NCBI GenBank assembly: GCA_020723385.1 | Contig: DYIZ01000013.1 | Coordinates: 1 to 64,000, forward strand | Direction of reading: 5' to 3' | DNA: 64,000 nt | Source of the DNA: Candidatus Aquidulcis sp. | GTDB taxonomy: Bacteria > Chloroflexota > Anaerolineae > Anaerolineales > UBA4823 | Shown here: positions 34,379 through 44,900 of the stretch, piece after piece | Numbering within the stretch: position 1 is the first letter of the stretch | Layout of the letters: every line of letters starts with the position of its first letter | Notes under the pieces: model-generated | Seen by the model: only the letters and a program-made list of their open reading frames with translations | Databases searched by the model: none | Told to the model about the DNA's origin: nothing | Translations under genes and position numbers: made by a program

Positions 34379-37111
34379 ATGAAACGGACGATCGCCATCC
34401 TGTTGTCGTTCACACTTCTATTCAGCCAGCCGCGCATCATCTCCGGCCAACAAATTTCTGCCGCTGCAAAGCCAATATCGCCTGCCGCCAGCGATTGGTG
34501 GGACGCTGGCTGGCCCTATCGAATCCGCGTGACAGCCAGCGGAAGCGGCATCGTTCAGGCATCCATCAATTTCACCAACGTCTTTGCCAGCCTCGGCCTG
34601 AACCACGCCCTGCTCGACCTGCGCTCGATTCGCGTCGTCGCATCCCCTCTCCCAGAATTGGGAGAGGGGGCAGGGGGTGAGGGCAGCCTGCCCTACGCCG
34701 AAACCTACTCCACCCTCCTCCCCGATGCCGAAACCCTCGGACGTTGGGGCATCAACGATGACGGCTACGTGCGCCTCGACCCAACCCGTTTCACCCAGGG
34801 CGCGGCATCGCTTCACGCCGTCATCACCAACACCGTCGGGGGGTACGGCTACCCCGGAGCTGAATACCACCCCGCCGCCCTGACCAACTGGAGCGCCTAC
34901 GAAATCCTGCTGTACGACATCTGGCCCGAAGTCAACGCCTCGGCGCTCGACCAGGCTCCCGACCTGTACTGGTTCAAGCTGTACAACGCCTGCGGCGGCT
35001 CATCCGTCACGCAGGGCGGCCCGCCGCTGGCGCTCGACCGCTGGAATTACGTCTCTGTCTCGCTCAACCCGCTCGATTCCTGCTGGCCGCCTCAGCTCGA
35101 CCTCGACACCATCACCCGCGTGGAATTCCACACCCGAGACAATCTCGACGGCGACGCCAGCGGCCCCAACGGCTGGTATGACGATGGCGACGTGCTCTCC
35201 CTGTGGTTCGACAACCTGCGGCTGGTGGATCAGGATTCGGGGGCGATCCGCTGGCAGACCGTGGCAGGCGTAACCGAATATGACATTTATTTCGACGTGT
35301 TGACCCACGAGGGCCACCCGCTCCCGGAGGTTGATCCCGCGCTCGGCGCGGCGACCCTCACCGGCGGAATCGGGACTCCTGAGAGCGGGGGATACTATCA
35401 TCAGGTCGAGGGCGCGTCGGGCCTGGGGAGCCTGAAAATCTGGTCAGCGCCCACGGTCGAGAAAATCCTGCAAACAATGGCCGCCCCCGCCGACAGCGCC
35501 CCCCTTGAAATTTCAGCCGCCCGCGGGGAATTCGAGCCATTCCAAATCGTCGTCCGGTCCCCCACGGCTCAGGATCTCGCTGTCTCTGCCAGCGCGTTCA
35601 CCTCCGGGAGTAGCGTCATCCCCGCCCCCGCCATCCACCGGGTTGATTACGTCAACATCACCACTATCGGCGATTCCTACGACCGTCTCGGCCTGTGGCC
35701 TGATCCGCTCTGGCCGCTCGACAACCCGGCGACGGTCAGCTTTCCCGCAGGATCGAACCAGCCCCTGTGGTTCACCGTCCAGGTTCCCTGGAACGCCGCG
35801 CCTGGCAATTACTCAGGGGCCGTCGCTATCGGCGGCGCGACGATTCCCATCCATCTCACCGTTTGGGACTTCAGCCTGCCGCGCGCCATCCATCTCGATT
35901 CGGAGTGGGGTTTCAGTTGGAGCAGTGTGGTGGAAGATTATTACCAGGGCTACGGGGATTGGGATTGTTATTGGGAGCTGGTGGAGGCTTTCAAGCAGGA
36001 TTTCATCAATCACCGGCTGATACCCAAAGGGGTGGCGTGGCCCGCCGGGCTGAACTACCCCGGCGGGATCGAATACGACTGCAACGGCAACCTCGACGCT
36101 GACGCCTGGGGCGATTGGGATTTCGCCACCATCGGCGGGCGCTACATCCACGGCGAGGGAGGCTTCAACGACGGCTACGGCTTTCCTGTCTTTTTGGGAT
36201 TGGCCACCCGCGACAATTACCCGCCAGACAGCCTGCCCTACTCGTTTTGCGGTATAGATCGGGATGGTGTGCTCGGCTCAACCGAATACCAGGCCAAGTG
36301 GACGCAGTATCTCTCCGCGTTGGACGATTGCCTCGTATCGGATGGCTACACGAATGCCTATTATCACATCGTCAACGAGCCGCAGAGTTGGGACGATTAC
36401 ACCATCGTCGGGCAAATCTCGGCGCTCACCGAGGCGGCCGCGCCCCACCTGCGGCAACTGATCAGCGAGCAAGTCGAACCGGAGATGTATAACTACCCCG
36501 GCGCGAAGATTGACATCTGGATGCCGACCATCAGCAACTACGAGCCAGTGAAGAGCCACGACCGTCAATCGAACCACGGCGAGCAGGTGTGGTGGTACTA
36601 CCTGTACGGCGACGACCCCCCGCTGCCCAATCCAATCCTGATGAGCCATCCCGGCCTCGAAGCGCGTCTCACCCCCTGGCTGGCCTGGGCCGAGCGGGTA
36701 GATGGTCTGCTGCATTACCAGGCAACCGATTGGAATCCAAATCCCTGGGATAACGCCAACGTGACCGGGCAGGATAACGGCGACGGCTTTTTCTTCTACC
36801 CGCCGCGCAAGGATGGGGCCAACCTGGATTACTGCGGGCAGAACGGCAACCGGTTGGTGCCCTCCATCCGGTGGGAGAATCTGCGAGACGGAATGGAAGA
36901 TTACGAATACCTGTGGCTCCTGTCCGGCGACCCGCAGATTGGCGAGGCCAATCCCGCCGATGGCTACGTAGCGCAAATCGTCCAATCACGCACGTTGTTC
37001 AGCCACGTGCCAACCGATCTCGATGAAACCCGCGCCGCGCTGGCGCAGGCGCTCAGCATCCCCCGGTTGAAAATCTACCTGCCGGTCGCCCGGCGCGAAT
37101 CGGGAAAATAG
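34379..37111 (+). CDS. Secreted DUF4091 protein (predicted glycosidase-like)
   Basis: 910 residues. N-terminal signal peptide (MKRTIAILLSFTLLFS) with no lipobox. The N-terminal half (to about residue 370) is beta-rich and carbohydrate-binding-like; from about residue 380 comes the DUF4091-type barrel, ending in RWENLRDGMEDYEYLWLL, its usual signature. The end KIYLPVARRESG resembles the short C-terminal tail of exported Chloroflexota proteins. DUF4091 proteins resemble beta-galactosidase-like barrels, but their activity is not established. A repeat-coded insert SPLPELGEGAGGEGS lies near residue 90-104. Confidence 0.8.
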   Translation: MKRTIAILLSFTLLFSQPRIISGQQISAAAKPISPAASDWWDAGWPYRIRVTASGSGIVQASINFTNVFASLGLNHALLDLRSIRVVASPLPELGEGAGGEGSLPYAETYSTLLPDAETLGRWGINDDGYVRLDPTRFTQGAASLHAVITNTVGGYGYPGAEYHPAALTNWSAYEILLYDIWPEVNASALDQAPDLYWFKLYNACGGSSVTQGGPPLALDRWNYVSVSLNPLDSCWPPQLDLDTITRVEFHTRDNLDGDASGPNGWYDDGDVLSLWFDNLRLVDQDSGAIRWQTVAGVTEYDIYFDVLTHEGHPLPEVDPALGAATLTGGIGTPESGGYYHQVEGASGLGSLKIWSAPTVEKILQTMAAPADSAPLEISAARGEFEPFQIVVRSPTAQDLAVSASAFTSGSSVIPAPAIHRVDYVNITTIGDSYDRLGLWPDPLWPLDNPATVSFPAGSNQPLWFTVQVPWNAAPGNYSGAVAIGGATIPIHLTVWDFSLPRAIHLDSEWGFSWSSVVEDYYQGYGDWDCYWELVEAFKQDFINHRLIPKGVAWPAGLNYPGGIEYDCNGNLDADAWGDWDFATIGGRYIHGEGGFNDGYGFPVFLGLATRDNYPPDSLPYSFCGIDRDGVLGSTEYQAKWTQYLSALDDCLVSDGYTNAYYHIVNEPQSWDDYTIVGQISALTEAAAPHLRQLISEQVEPEMYNYPGAKIDIWMPTISNYEPVKSHDRQSNHGEQVWWYYLYGDDPPLPNPILMSHPGLEARLTPWLAWAERVDGLLHYQATDWNPNPWDNANVTGQDNGDGFFFYPPRKDGANLDYCGQNGNRLVPSIRWENLRDGMEDYEYLWLLSGDPQIGEANPADGYVAQIVQSRTLFSHVPTDLDETRAALAQALSIPRLKIYLPVARRESGK
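34644..34684. repeat. Palindrome coding an insert in the DUF4091 protein
   Basis: cccctctccca ... tgggagagggg hairpin followed by caggggg. It is translated as SPLPELGEGAGGEG. Same type as the insert at 23023-23078 in cellobiose phosphorylase. Confidence 0.7.
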
Positions 37112-37122
37112 TGAGGGATATC

Positions 37123-37173
37123 CGAAAATTTGATGATTGGGCGTGCGAAACTCGCCCAATCATCAAATTTTCG
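37123..37173 (+). terminator. Hairpin after the DUF4091 gene
   Basis: Perfect 21-base arms beginning cgaaaatttgatgattgg, with a 9-base loop. The stem ends in an AT-rich part but no T-run follows, so it may be a terminator or a palindromic repeat. Confidence 0.6.
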
Positions 37174-37264
37174 ACTCTCCTCTTTCCCGCGCAGTTGAGC
37201 GAGTTGTGATACCATTATGAGGGGTATGTTTGTTTGCTTGTAAGAATCAAGGAGGTCGCGAAAA

Positions 37265-38365
37265 ATGAATGCTCAATCCGCCCCAATTTTGGGTTTCGTC
37301 ACAGAATATTTCGGCCGGCAGCGTTCGGTCAAGCCCGCCCAGTTCGCAGATAACGAGCTGATCAAGCCGATCACGCCGTTGAAAACTTACTTCCTTTTCG
37401 GCGCTTATCTCAACCTTCCCCCAAATGTTGCTGCGGTTGTCACTTACACCGATGGGCAGCAAACCATGTTCCGCACGGGCGGCTTGCTTACTTTGCCGCC
37501 CGGCTCATATGGGTTGCAATATGTGGATATACGCCAGCAGCGGACTTACCTGCCCGACGTGCGCGCCGACACGCTCGACGCCTGGCAGGTAACCCTGGCG
37601 CTCGACATCACCTGGCAGGTGCGCACACCCTTGCAGATCGTCACAACGAACCGGCCTTACCAGGCGCTCATCAACGAATGCCGCGCCGCGGCGATCAATT
37701 TTATTCAATCGAGGAACCACGATAAATTGATCCCGGCGCGGGAAGGCACGCCTCTTGAAGATACCGAAATCTCCGAAGCTATCCTGAACCAGTTGCGGGC
37801 CAGCCCAACCCTCAATGGTTTCCATATTTACGGCATCAAAGTCCTCGAACGGCGCGGCGACCCGCTTCGGCTGGATAAAATTCGCGAATCCAATGTTGAG
37901 CAAACCAAATACCAGCAAGCCCTGCTCGTGGAAAACGAAAAACTCAAGCTCGAGCTACAAAAGCTCCAGCAGCAAGTTTCTCTCACCCAGCAGCGCGGTG
38001 AGGTGGCTATGCAGGAGGCGCGCGCCAGCCAGCAGGTCAGCAAAGCCCAGGCCGAATCGCAAGCCGATGTGTCGGACATCTTGCTGCGCATGAGACGGCA
38101 GGCCATCGAGTTGGAAAACCTCAGCCGGGAGCAGAAATTCGAGCAGGAGAAATTCCTCAAAGGCCTCGATACGATCAGCCAGTTCGCAAGCATGTTCACC
38201 CAGCTTCAGATGACGCCCGGCCTGCAGCGCAGCATGGATGATAATTCGCTGGACGCGATGACCCGTCTGATGAAAGCCATGCTGCAAGCCCTTCCGGCAA
38301 ACGAAAGCGGCGCGCCAACGACCAATGTGCTCCCGGCCGTCAACTTGCGCAGCCTGGATAAATAG
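37265..38365 (+). CDS. SPFH/band-7-like protein with coiled coil
   Basis: 366 residues. Residues about 45-190 look like an SPFH domain (GQQTMFRTGGLLTLPPGSYG, VTLALDITWQVRTP, then an ILNQLRASPTLNGF segment). A long Gln/Glu-rich coiled coil follows at about 215-310. No membrane anchor was seen, which is unusual for this family. Ribosome binding site aaggaggt. It lies at the left edge of the signalling island; SPFH proteins organise membrane or protein assemblies, so a scaffold role is possible. Confidence 0.7.
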   Translation: MNAQSAPILGFVTEYFGRQRSVKPAQFADNELIKPITPLKTYFLFGAYLNLPPNVAAVVTYTDGQQTMFRTGGLLTLPPGSYGLQYVDIRQQRTYLPDVRADTLDAWQVTLALDITWQVRTPLQIVTTNRPYQALINECRAAAINFIQSRNHDKLIPAREGTPLEDTEISEAILNQLRASPTLNGFHIYGIKVLERRGDPLRLDKIRESNVEQTKYQQALLVENEKLKLELQKLQQQVSLTQQRGEVAMQEARASQQVSKAQAESQADVSDILLRMRRQAIELENLSREQKFEQEKFLKGLDTISQFASMFTQLQMTPGLQRSMDDNSLDAMTRLMKAMLQALPANESGAPTTNVLPAVNLRSLDK

Positions 38366-38392
38366 GCCTATTTCATTTGTCTGACAGGCGTG

Positions 38393-38448
38393 CTGAGCGC
38401 AGTCGAAGCATGCCGCTGATGATCGCTGCACCCTTCGACTGCGCTCAG
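38393..38448. repeat. Palindromic repeat, type cttcgactgcgctcag
   Basis: Perfect 16-base arms ctgagcgcagtcgaag (38393-38408) and cttcgactgcgctcag (38433-38448). The same arms recur at 46294-46360. Confidence 0.85.
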
Positions 38449-38491
38449 GGTGCTTTTCACAGAAATTGGGGACGACAAATAAGGAGGCGCA

Positions 38492-39688
38492 TTGGACATT
38501 GGTTGGCTGGAAATAACCCCGGGACGGCAAGAGAATTGGGAAACACTCGAACCAGCCTTCGGCCAGCCAGCAGGCGATGGCTGGCATGCCCAATTTGCTT
38601 CACTCATTCGTGTCAGGCCCATGGATCAACGCGCCAAACGCAAGTGGGGCTTCAACCTCGGCGCGCTGCTCGACGAGGCCATCGAACGCCAGCGGCTGTT
38701 CATCCAATCCCGCCATTTTTCCGGCGTCCCCGAAATGGGCGACGAGCCGCCCGAGCGGCGCACCATCGCCCTGCGCGCTATCCATCATCCCCAGGCCGAA
38801 CGCCTGCAGCTTGTGCTGGTCGCCAAAGTCTGGGGGGCGACCCTCGAGGCAGTCCGCCAGGCCGCCACAGATCATTGGCACGAGATCCATTCGACCTTCC
38901 CCACCGATTATGAGCTGATTCCCGCCCGCTCGCTGGAATCTTTCTACAATCTGGCCGGCTGGCGCATCCTGCAAGACGCCGCCCAGCCCAACACCATCGC
39001 TGAAATCCAACGCTACGAAAACGTGCTCAATACCGGCAGCGACAAAATGTACCTGCTCGGAGCGTGGAAATATACCAACACCTCCAACGAGCAAACCTGG
39101 CGCACCCTGCAAGGCGCAGACCGGCGCATTCTGTACAATGTCACCCTGCGCCCCACTGTGCTGGACGAGTTGGAACAAGCCGCCCTGCTGGTTATCGCCC
39201 AATATGCCGAGAAAATTGCCAGCCAGGCCACGCTGCCCAACGTCAAACCCTATGCGGAGTTCGCTGCTAAAAACTACGCTTACCTGCTCCAACAATTGCG
39301 TAAACCTTTCATTGTCCAGGCGCAGGTTGTTGCACCGGAAGGTTTGCCGGAATATCTGCCGCGCAACATCGGTTACGCCATGACTTACCGCAACGATCGC
39401 GAGCCGACCACACCGGGATTTCAGATCACTCGCCCGGCAAACGCTGCTGAAGTCGCCGCCTGGCGGGCCAATCTCATCTGGCTCGAACCCGAAGTTGCTA
39501 CCGGGCCAGTAATTGACCCGCGTTTTGTCCGGGTGCGGAAGATGACCGATGCTTACGAGGCGCGCGGCCTGCTCTGCCTGCCCTTCCCGCCCGACAGCGA
39601 ACTGCCGGACGTGCATTTCGCTGAAAAAATCGAAGAGCCGGAAGTTCGTAGTGACGGCATTAGCCGTCCGGAAACGGGCGGCGACTAA
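38492..39688 (+). CDS. Protein of unknown function
   Basis: 398 residues, TTG start with an ideal aaggagg four bases upstream. No signal peptide or membrane helix. Recognisable stretches are FYNLAGWRILQDA, RRILYNVTLRPT and MTDAYEARGLLCLPFPP. The last resembles the N-terminal part of large HerA-like ATPases of Chloroflexota as I remember them, but no ATPase domain follows. The last 14 codons and the stop codon are supplied by a palindromic repeat, so the protein may be truncated. It is the first gene of the plus-strand kinase run. Confidence 0.65.
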   Translation: MDIGWLEITPGRQENWETLEPAFGQPAGDGWHAQFASLIRVRPMDQRAKRKWGFNLGALLDEAIERQRLFIQSRHFSGVPEMGDEPPERRTIALRAIHHPQAERLQLVLVAKVWGATLEAVRQAATDHWHEIHSTFPTDYELIPARSLESFYNLAGWRILQDAAQPNTIAEIQRYENVLNTGSDKMYLLGAWKYTNTSNEQTWRTLQGADRRILYNVTLRPTVLDELEQAALLVIAQYAEKIASQATLPNVKPYAEFAAKNYAYLLQQLRKPFIVQAQVVAPEGLPEYLPRNIGYAMTYRNDREPTTPGFQITRPANAAEVAAWRANLIWLEPEVATGPVIDPRFVRVRKMTDAYEARGLLCLPFPPDSELPDVHFAEKIEEPEVRSDGISRPETGGD

Positions 39689-39707
39689 AGTCGCTACTAC
39701 GAACTTC
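39641..39707. repeat. Triple-hairpin palindromic repeat at a gene end
   Basis: Outer arms gaagttcgtagt / actacgaacttc; inner hairpins gacggcattagccgtc and gcgactaaagtcgc. It codes the last residues of the preceding protein and contains its TAA stop. Confidence 0.8.
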
Positions 39708-39735
39708 ACGACTGAAGCCGCAACTACAAACCAGC

Positions 39736-41955
39736 ATGACCACTTCCAATTCCGTCACCTTCACCGTCGTCAAACATCTGCCTTTCGGGCTGCTGGTTCA
39801 GCTCGAAGATGGGCGCAGCGGCGTCATCCGGGTACGCGAGACCTCGTGGAGCGCCGAGGAGCGTCAAAACTGGCAGCAGATGTTCCCGGCGGGGTGGCAA
39901 TCACGCGCCGTGATCCTGAAAATGGGCGACGACGGACACCTGGAATTGAGCCTGCGATTGGCGCGCAACGATCCCTGGGAGCAGGTTCCGGGCCGCTACC
40001 GCAAGGGGCAGGTGATCCAGGGAGTTGTCACCGGCCTGACGAACTACGGTGTGTTCGTCCAGCTTACCGAGGGCGTCACTGGCTTGCTGCACGCCTCGCA
40101 GCTCCCCGATTGGGTCCAGCCCAACCCATTGGAATTATTCTGGCCCGGCGATCACGTGCGGGTGAAGATCGAACAAATAGACCTGGCGCACCGCCGTATC
40201 AGCCTGGGGCTGGCGACATCTGCCTTGCCAATAGAACCCCAACCGGTTCAGCCGCGCCCCACCCGGCCTGCCACCACCCCACTCGCCGGCAGGTCATCCC
40301 CCAGAATCACGCTCGACCAATTCCTGCGATCCGGATTCCCCCGGCAGTTCATCCTCATCGTCGAGGATGATCCCATTCAATCCACGGCGGTTGCCACCTG
40401 GTTGAGCAAAGTTGGCCAGCGGGTGGTTGTGGCGGCCAATGGGGCTGAAGCGCTTGCCTGGCTCGACCGGGAATGCCCCGACATCGCCCTGGTAGACCTT
40501 GGGCTGCCCGATACCCTGGGGAGCGACCTGGCCCGCCAGATCCGCCAGCGCTGGCCGCAAGTGAAATGCACCCTCGCCACCGACTGGGCGCGCGCCGACG
40601 AGCACACCCGCGATCTGGAAACGTTGAGCGCGGCGGGTGTGGGGCTGCTGCTCAAGCCGCTGCTGCCCGATGATCTGCTGGATCTATTGCAAAATCGAAC
40701 GCTTCCGGCTTCGGTATTAACCGGCGAGCCGATTCAGCCTGCCCTGCGTCAGTTCGATCTGCCCTCGCCGGGACGACAGGCTATGCAAGCTGCGCTGCTC
40801 GCCCTGCTCGACCGCTGCCGGTCGCAAACCAGCTTCGAGGCAGCCTTTCTCTTCGCGGTGGACACTGCCCAGCGAACGGTCGAGATCGTGCAGCGCAGCG
40901 GAGGCGGCGCGATCAATAAGGATGCTTTGCCGTCCGTCATCTACAGCCCGGTGCGTGACGCTGCCGAAGACGGGGAAGTGGTGGCAGTGGAGCGGCTGAC
41001 CGAGCAAGATGCCCGCCGGTTTCGCTACCTGCTGGATTTCTACGGGCTGGCGGCGTGCCTGGGCGTGCCGGTTCCGGCGGGCGCGCCGGTGAAGCACGCC
41101 CTGATGCTGCTCGACAGCCGGACGCGGGCGATCCCCTCCGAAGCGGTTGCTTTCACTCAATCGGCGGCGCTTGCCCTGGGGGCGCTGCTCGACCGGCAGG
41201 CATTCCAAGAGCAGGCTATTCTCGTTCAGCGCACTGCCCTGCTCGGACACCTGACCCGCGGGCTGGTGCATGAGATCAACCATCAACTCAACCCGTTGAT
41301 CTTCTCTGCCGACAGCCTGGAAAAATCACTGGAGGACATCTCTGCGCGGGCCGCTTCGCCCGAGAGCGTGAGGCAAAAGGCGCAGGAAGCTTCCGGCTAC
41401 CTGGCCGATGTGCAAAAAGCGGCGCTCTCGCTGACCAGCACGACGCGGCAGTTCGGGCGTATCCTCACCCGCAACCGTCCGCAGCTTCTGCGGGTGGATG
41501 AGCTGATCCTCGAAACGGCTTATTTGCTGAAGGATGCCAGCCGCCAGGCGAAGGTGAGCATCGAGCTGGCAGCGACCAACGCGCTGGTGTTGGTGCGCAG
41601 TGAAGGTTCGGCCATCGAGCAGGTTTTACTCAACGTGCTGCTCAACGCCGTTCAGCAAATCGGCGAATGCCGCCCCACCAGCGGCGGGTGGGTACAGGTG
41701 CGTATCGAAACCTTTACCCCACCGTCGGGGCAGATCATGTGCCGGATATCGGTCGAAGATAATGGGCCGGGGATTCACCTGCGCCTATGGGAGCAAATCT
41801 TCGAGATTGGTTATTCCACCCGCAAGGAAGGCAGCGGGATGGGGTTATATATCTCCCGCAGCCTGATGGAAGCTGCAGGGGGCAAAATCTATGTGGCGGA
41901 CAGCCACATTTTGAGCGGGACGACTTTTGCGCTCGAGCTGCCCTGCCAGGTATGA
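39736..41955 (+). CDS. Hybrid histidine kinase with two S1 RNA-binding domains
   Basis: 739 residues. Domain order: a diverged S1-like domain (about 5-80), a canonical S1 domain (about 92-160: GQVIQGVVTGLTNYGVFVQL, then GDHVRVKIEQID), a Pro-rich linker, a receiver (about 192-310, phosphoacceptor D254 in LVDLGLP), a GAF-like domain (about 335-490), a DHp helix with phosphorylated H512 in LVHEINHQLNP, and an HATPase domain (N box LLNVLLNAVQQ, G boxes DNGPGI and GSGMGLYIS). The S1 pair would bind RNA or ribosomes. I know of no described kinase with this domain order. Cytoplasmic. Nine bases from the next kinase gene. Confidence 0.88.
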   Translation: MTTSNSVTFTVVKHLPFGLLVQLEDGRSGVIRVRETSWSAEERQNWQQMFPAGWQSRAVILKMGDDGHLELSLRLARNDPWEQVPGRYRKGQVIQGVVTGLTNYGVFVQLTEGVTGLLHASQLPDWVQPNPLELFWPGDHVRVKIEQIDLAHRRISLGLATSALPIEPQPVQPRPTRPATTPLAGRSSPRITLDQFLRSGFPRQFILIVEDDPIQSTAVATWLSKVGQRVVVAANGAEALAWLDRECPDIALVDLGLPDTLGSDLARQIRQRWPQVKCTLATDWARADEHTRDLETLSAAGVGLLLKPLLPDDLLDLLQNRTLPASVLTGEPIQPALRQFDLPSPGRQAMQAALLALLDRCRSQTSFEAAFLFAVDTAQRTVEIVQRSGGGAINKDALPSVIYSPVRDAAEDGEVVAVERLTEQDARRFRYLLDFYGLAACLGVPVPAGAPVKHALMLLDSRTRAIPSEAVAFTQSAALALGALLDRQAFQEQAILVQRTALLGHLTRGLVHEINHQLNPLIFSADSLEKSLEDISARAASPESVRQKAQEASGYLADVQKAALSLTSTTRQFGRILTRNRPQLLRVDELILETAYLLKDASRQAKVSIELAATNALVLVRSEGSAIEQVLLNVLLNAVQQIGECRPTSGGWVQVRIETFTPPSGQIMCRISVEDNGPGIHLRLWEQIFEIGYSTRKEGSGMGLYISRSLMEAAGGKIYVADSHILSGTTFALELPCQV

Positions 41956-41964
41956 GAGGCCTGC

Positions 41965-44900
41965 ATGTGCCGTGTTTTGATCCTCGATGACGATCCTTTC
42001 TTTTGCAAAACGATAGCCGAGCCGCTCAACCGGGTTGACGAAGGGCGCAGTTACCACACGGTGAGCGCCACGCGCGTCGAAGATGCGCTGCGGGAAGTCC
42101 GGCTGGCGGTTGAAAGCAGTAAGCCGTTCGATGTTTTGTTGATTGACCTGCGCTTGAGTGAAAACCAGGATGGCATCGAGGTGATGCAAACCCTGCTGCA
42201 CCTCAGCCCATCCTCGGACGCCATTATCCTGACCGGTCTCGATGACAGCCCTGACGCCGGGCTGAGAGCCTACCAGGCCGGGGCTTACCGGTATATCTAC
42301 AAACCGGTGCATCCCAAAGAGCTGGTGCTGCTGCTCCAATCGCTCAGGAACTGGCGCAAAGTGCAGCATGAGCGCAGTTGGCTGCAAGTATTCAACGAAG
42401 TGGCTGAGCAGGCGCTGAACTGCCTCAGCTTTCAAGACGCGGCCCACATCTTTGCGCGCGGAGCGCTTCGGCTGGGTTTCGAGCGGGCGCGCCTGTTCGA
42501 ATTTACCTCCGATTACCCGGATATTTTGGTGGGCGTTTGCCAGGAGGGATGTGAAACGCTGGACGGGTTCGAAGGCGCTTTTTTTGCAATTGCTGAGGCC
42601 GCCTACTTCGAGCGGGCAATCCACACCCGGGAAATACAGTTCTTCAAGGGCCGTGAGTTGGGGCCTGCCTTGATGGAGCGCACCTTCGGAGAGTCTTTCT
42701 CCCCTCCGGTTGGCGAATGGGCCGTATTGCCTTTGTGGATCAGTGAAAAATTTGTCGGCATCATGGTTGTGGATAACGCCTCGCGCGATCATCGCATCCA
42801 CGAGGAGGATCGCAAGCAGTTGCGCCTCTACGCCCGGCTGGTTGCCGGGAACCTGGAGCGCATCCGGCTATATGAACAGGAACGCACCAGCCGCCAAAGA
42901 ATCGAATACATCGCCGAAGAAGCGCGCCGGACAGCCCAGCTCGAAAGCGAAGATGCCCATCGGTTGGACCTTTTGCAACGCGCCAGCGTGGAGCTGCTCA
43001 ACATCGCCAGCCAGGATGAGGAGAAGTTTTGGCTCACCCTGCTGACTCTGGCAACAGCGAACTACGCGCTGGGTTTCAACCGGGCATGGATCTTCCTGGC
43101 GGAAGCCGGCAACACCCGTTTGCAAGGCAAATTGGGCGTTGGCCACCTGGATTCCCAGCGCGCACAAACCGACTGGGAAAAAGACCTCGCCAGTCAGATG
43201 ACATTCGAGCGGTTCCTGCAAGCGCTGCACTCGAATACAGTACAACACACGCCGCTCGAAGGCATGACCCGTGATTTTGCGTTGGAGATCGGCCTGTTTG
43301 GCGGTCTGTTCAAAGAGGTGCTAGCGACAGGTCAGCGAGCAGTCCTGTCGTCAGAGGAAGCCCTGACTCTCCTGCCGGGGCCGTTCAACCGCAAATTCGC
43401 CCCGGGCGACTGCGCCGTGCTGCCCTTCCGGGCCGGTCGGATGGTCATCGGGGTCATGGTGGTAGATAACAAACACGATGGCAAGCCCATCCTGCCCACC
43501 ACCCTCGACCGGCTTGAGACTTTTATCAACATTGCCGGGCTGGTCTGGCAAAATCTGATCCAGCGCAAGCAGCGTGAGGCCCTGCTGGATGCATCGAACG
43601 TTATCCTGGGCAAAGCCAGCCAGCAGCCCCTGGGCGACTCACTGCGCCGTATCTGCGACTCGGCGCGCACCGTCACCGGGGCCGAATGGGCGATCATTTA
43701 CCCATTGAAACCCGGCGGCGGGCCGTATACCTACGATGTGCCCAACGTTGGATACTCCGGCGATTTCAACCCGGGTCAAATCAAGGATAAGCCCCGCCAG
43801 AAGGGCGTCGCGGCCCACATCCTGCGCAGCGGGACTCTGGTCGTGGGGGATGTCGGGCGCACAGAGAACTCGCCCAATGTCGAGAAACTGTCGCAGCACA
43901 AATTCATCCAGCGCAACGGCATCCACGCCCTGATCGGAACACCCATCCGCAGCGTCGAGCGGGAGGAAATGCTCGGAATCCTGTTCCTCAATTACCGCAC
44001 AGCGCAGACGTTCACGCAGCAAGAGATCATGCAAGCCGAGTCTTTCGCCAACCTGGCGGCGCTGGCAATCCTCAATGCCCGCCACGCCGAAAAGGTCAGC
44101 CGCAGCCTGAGAGAGGCGCTCTCCCGGGGCGAGACCAGCCAACGCGAGCTGGAGCTGATCCAGCGGGTGCTGGCTGACTCGTTGGCGAATTCCAGCGAGC
44201 CAGGTGTCATTCAAACTTTGCTGACCAACCTCCGCCGGGCGCTCGACCACCCCGACATCAACCCGGCGCTGGTTCTGCATCACTGGGAAGCCGAGACTCT
44301 GGAAGACGAACCCCGCGAAATCTTATTGCAATACACCCCCGGCCCCGAGGGCGGGGTCATCAAAACGCGCATGGGGGTCAGTGAAGACAAAACAATCCTG
44401 GCGATGCTGCGCAGCAAACATGCGGCAGTCAAAACAATCGGGCGCAGGCTGTATGCTCCCATTGCGTTGGGCCAGACGGTGATCGGCGTGCTATCTGCCG
44501 AGATGGACAACGCAGCCCAGGCCAAAGATTACCAGCCAGTTTTGGAGCGCTTCGCCTTTGCGGCTGCAATGGCGCTGGACAACGCCCGGCAGCAAACTAA
44601 TCTGCACCATGTTCTGGACGCCGCCCAGGCGGTGACCGCGCCAATCAACCTGAATCAGACCCTGACGGCCATCTTGCAAAGTGTGCGCAATGTTTCGCCC
44701 GATCTTTCGACGCTGACGCTGTGGTACCGCGACCCGGAGACTGATTGCATCAAAATGGGGGCGTCTTTCGGCGTGCGCAGTCTGGCCGATCTGACCCAGT
44801 TCGATCCGGGACCGGAGAGCATCGTCTCGAAGGTGATGCGCTCGAAGCGCCCAATTTGGGCTTCTCCCCTGAAAAAGCATCACTTGCTGTGGGGGCGTTT

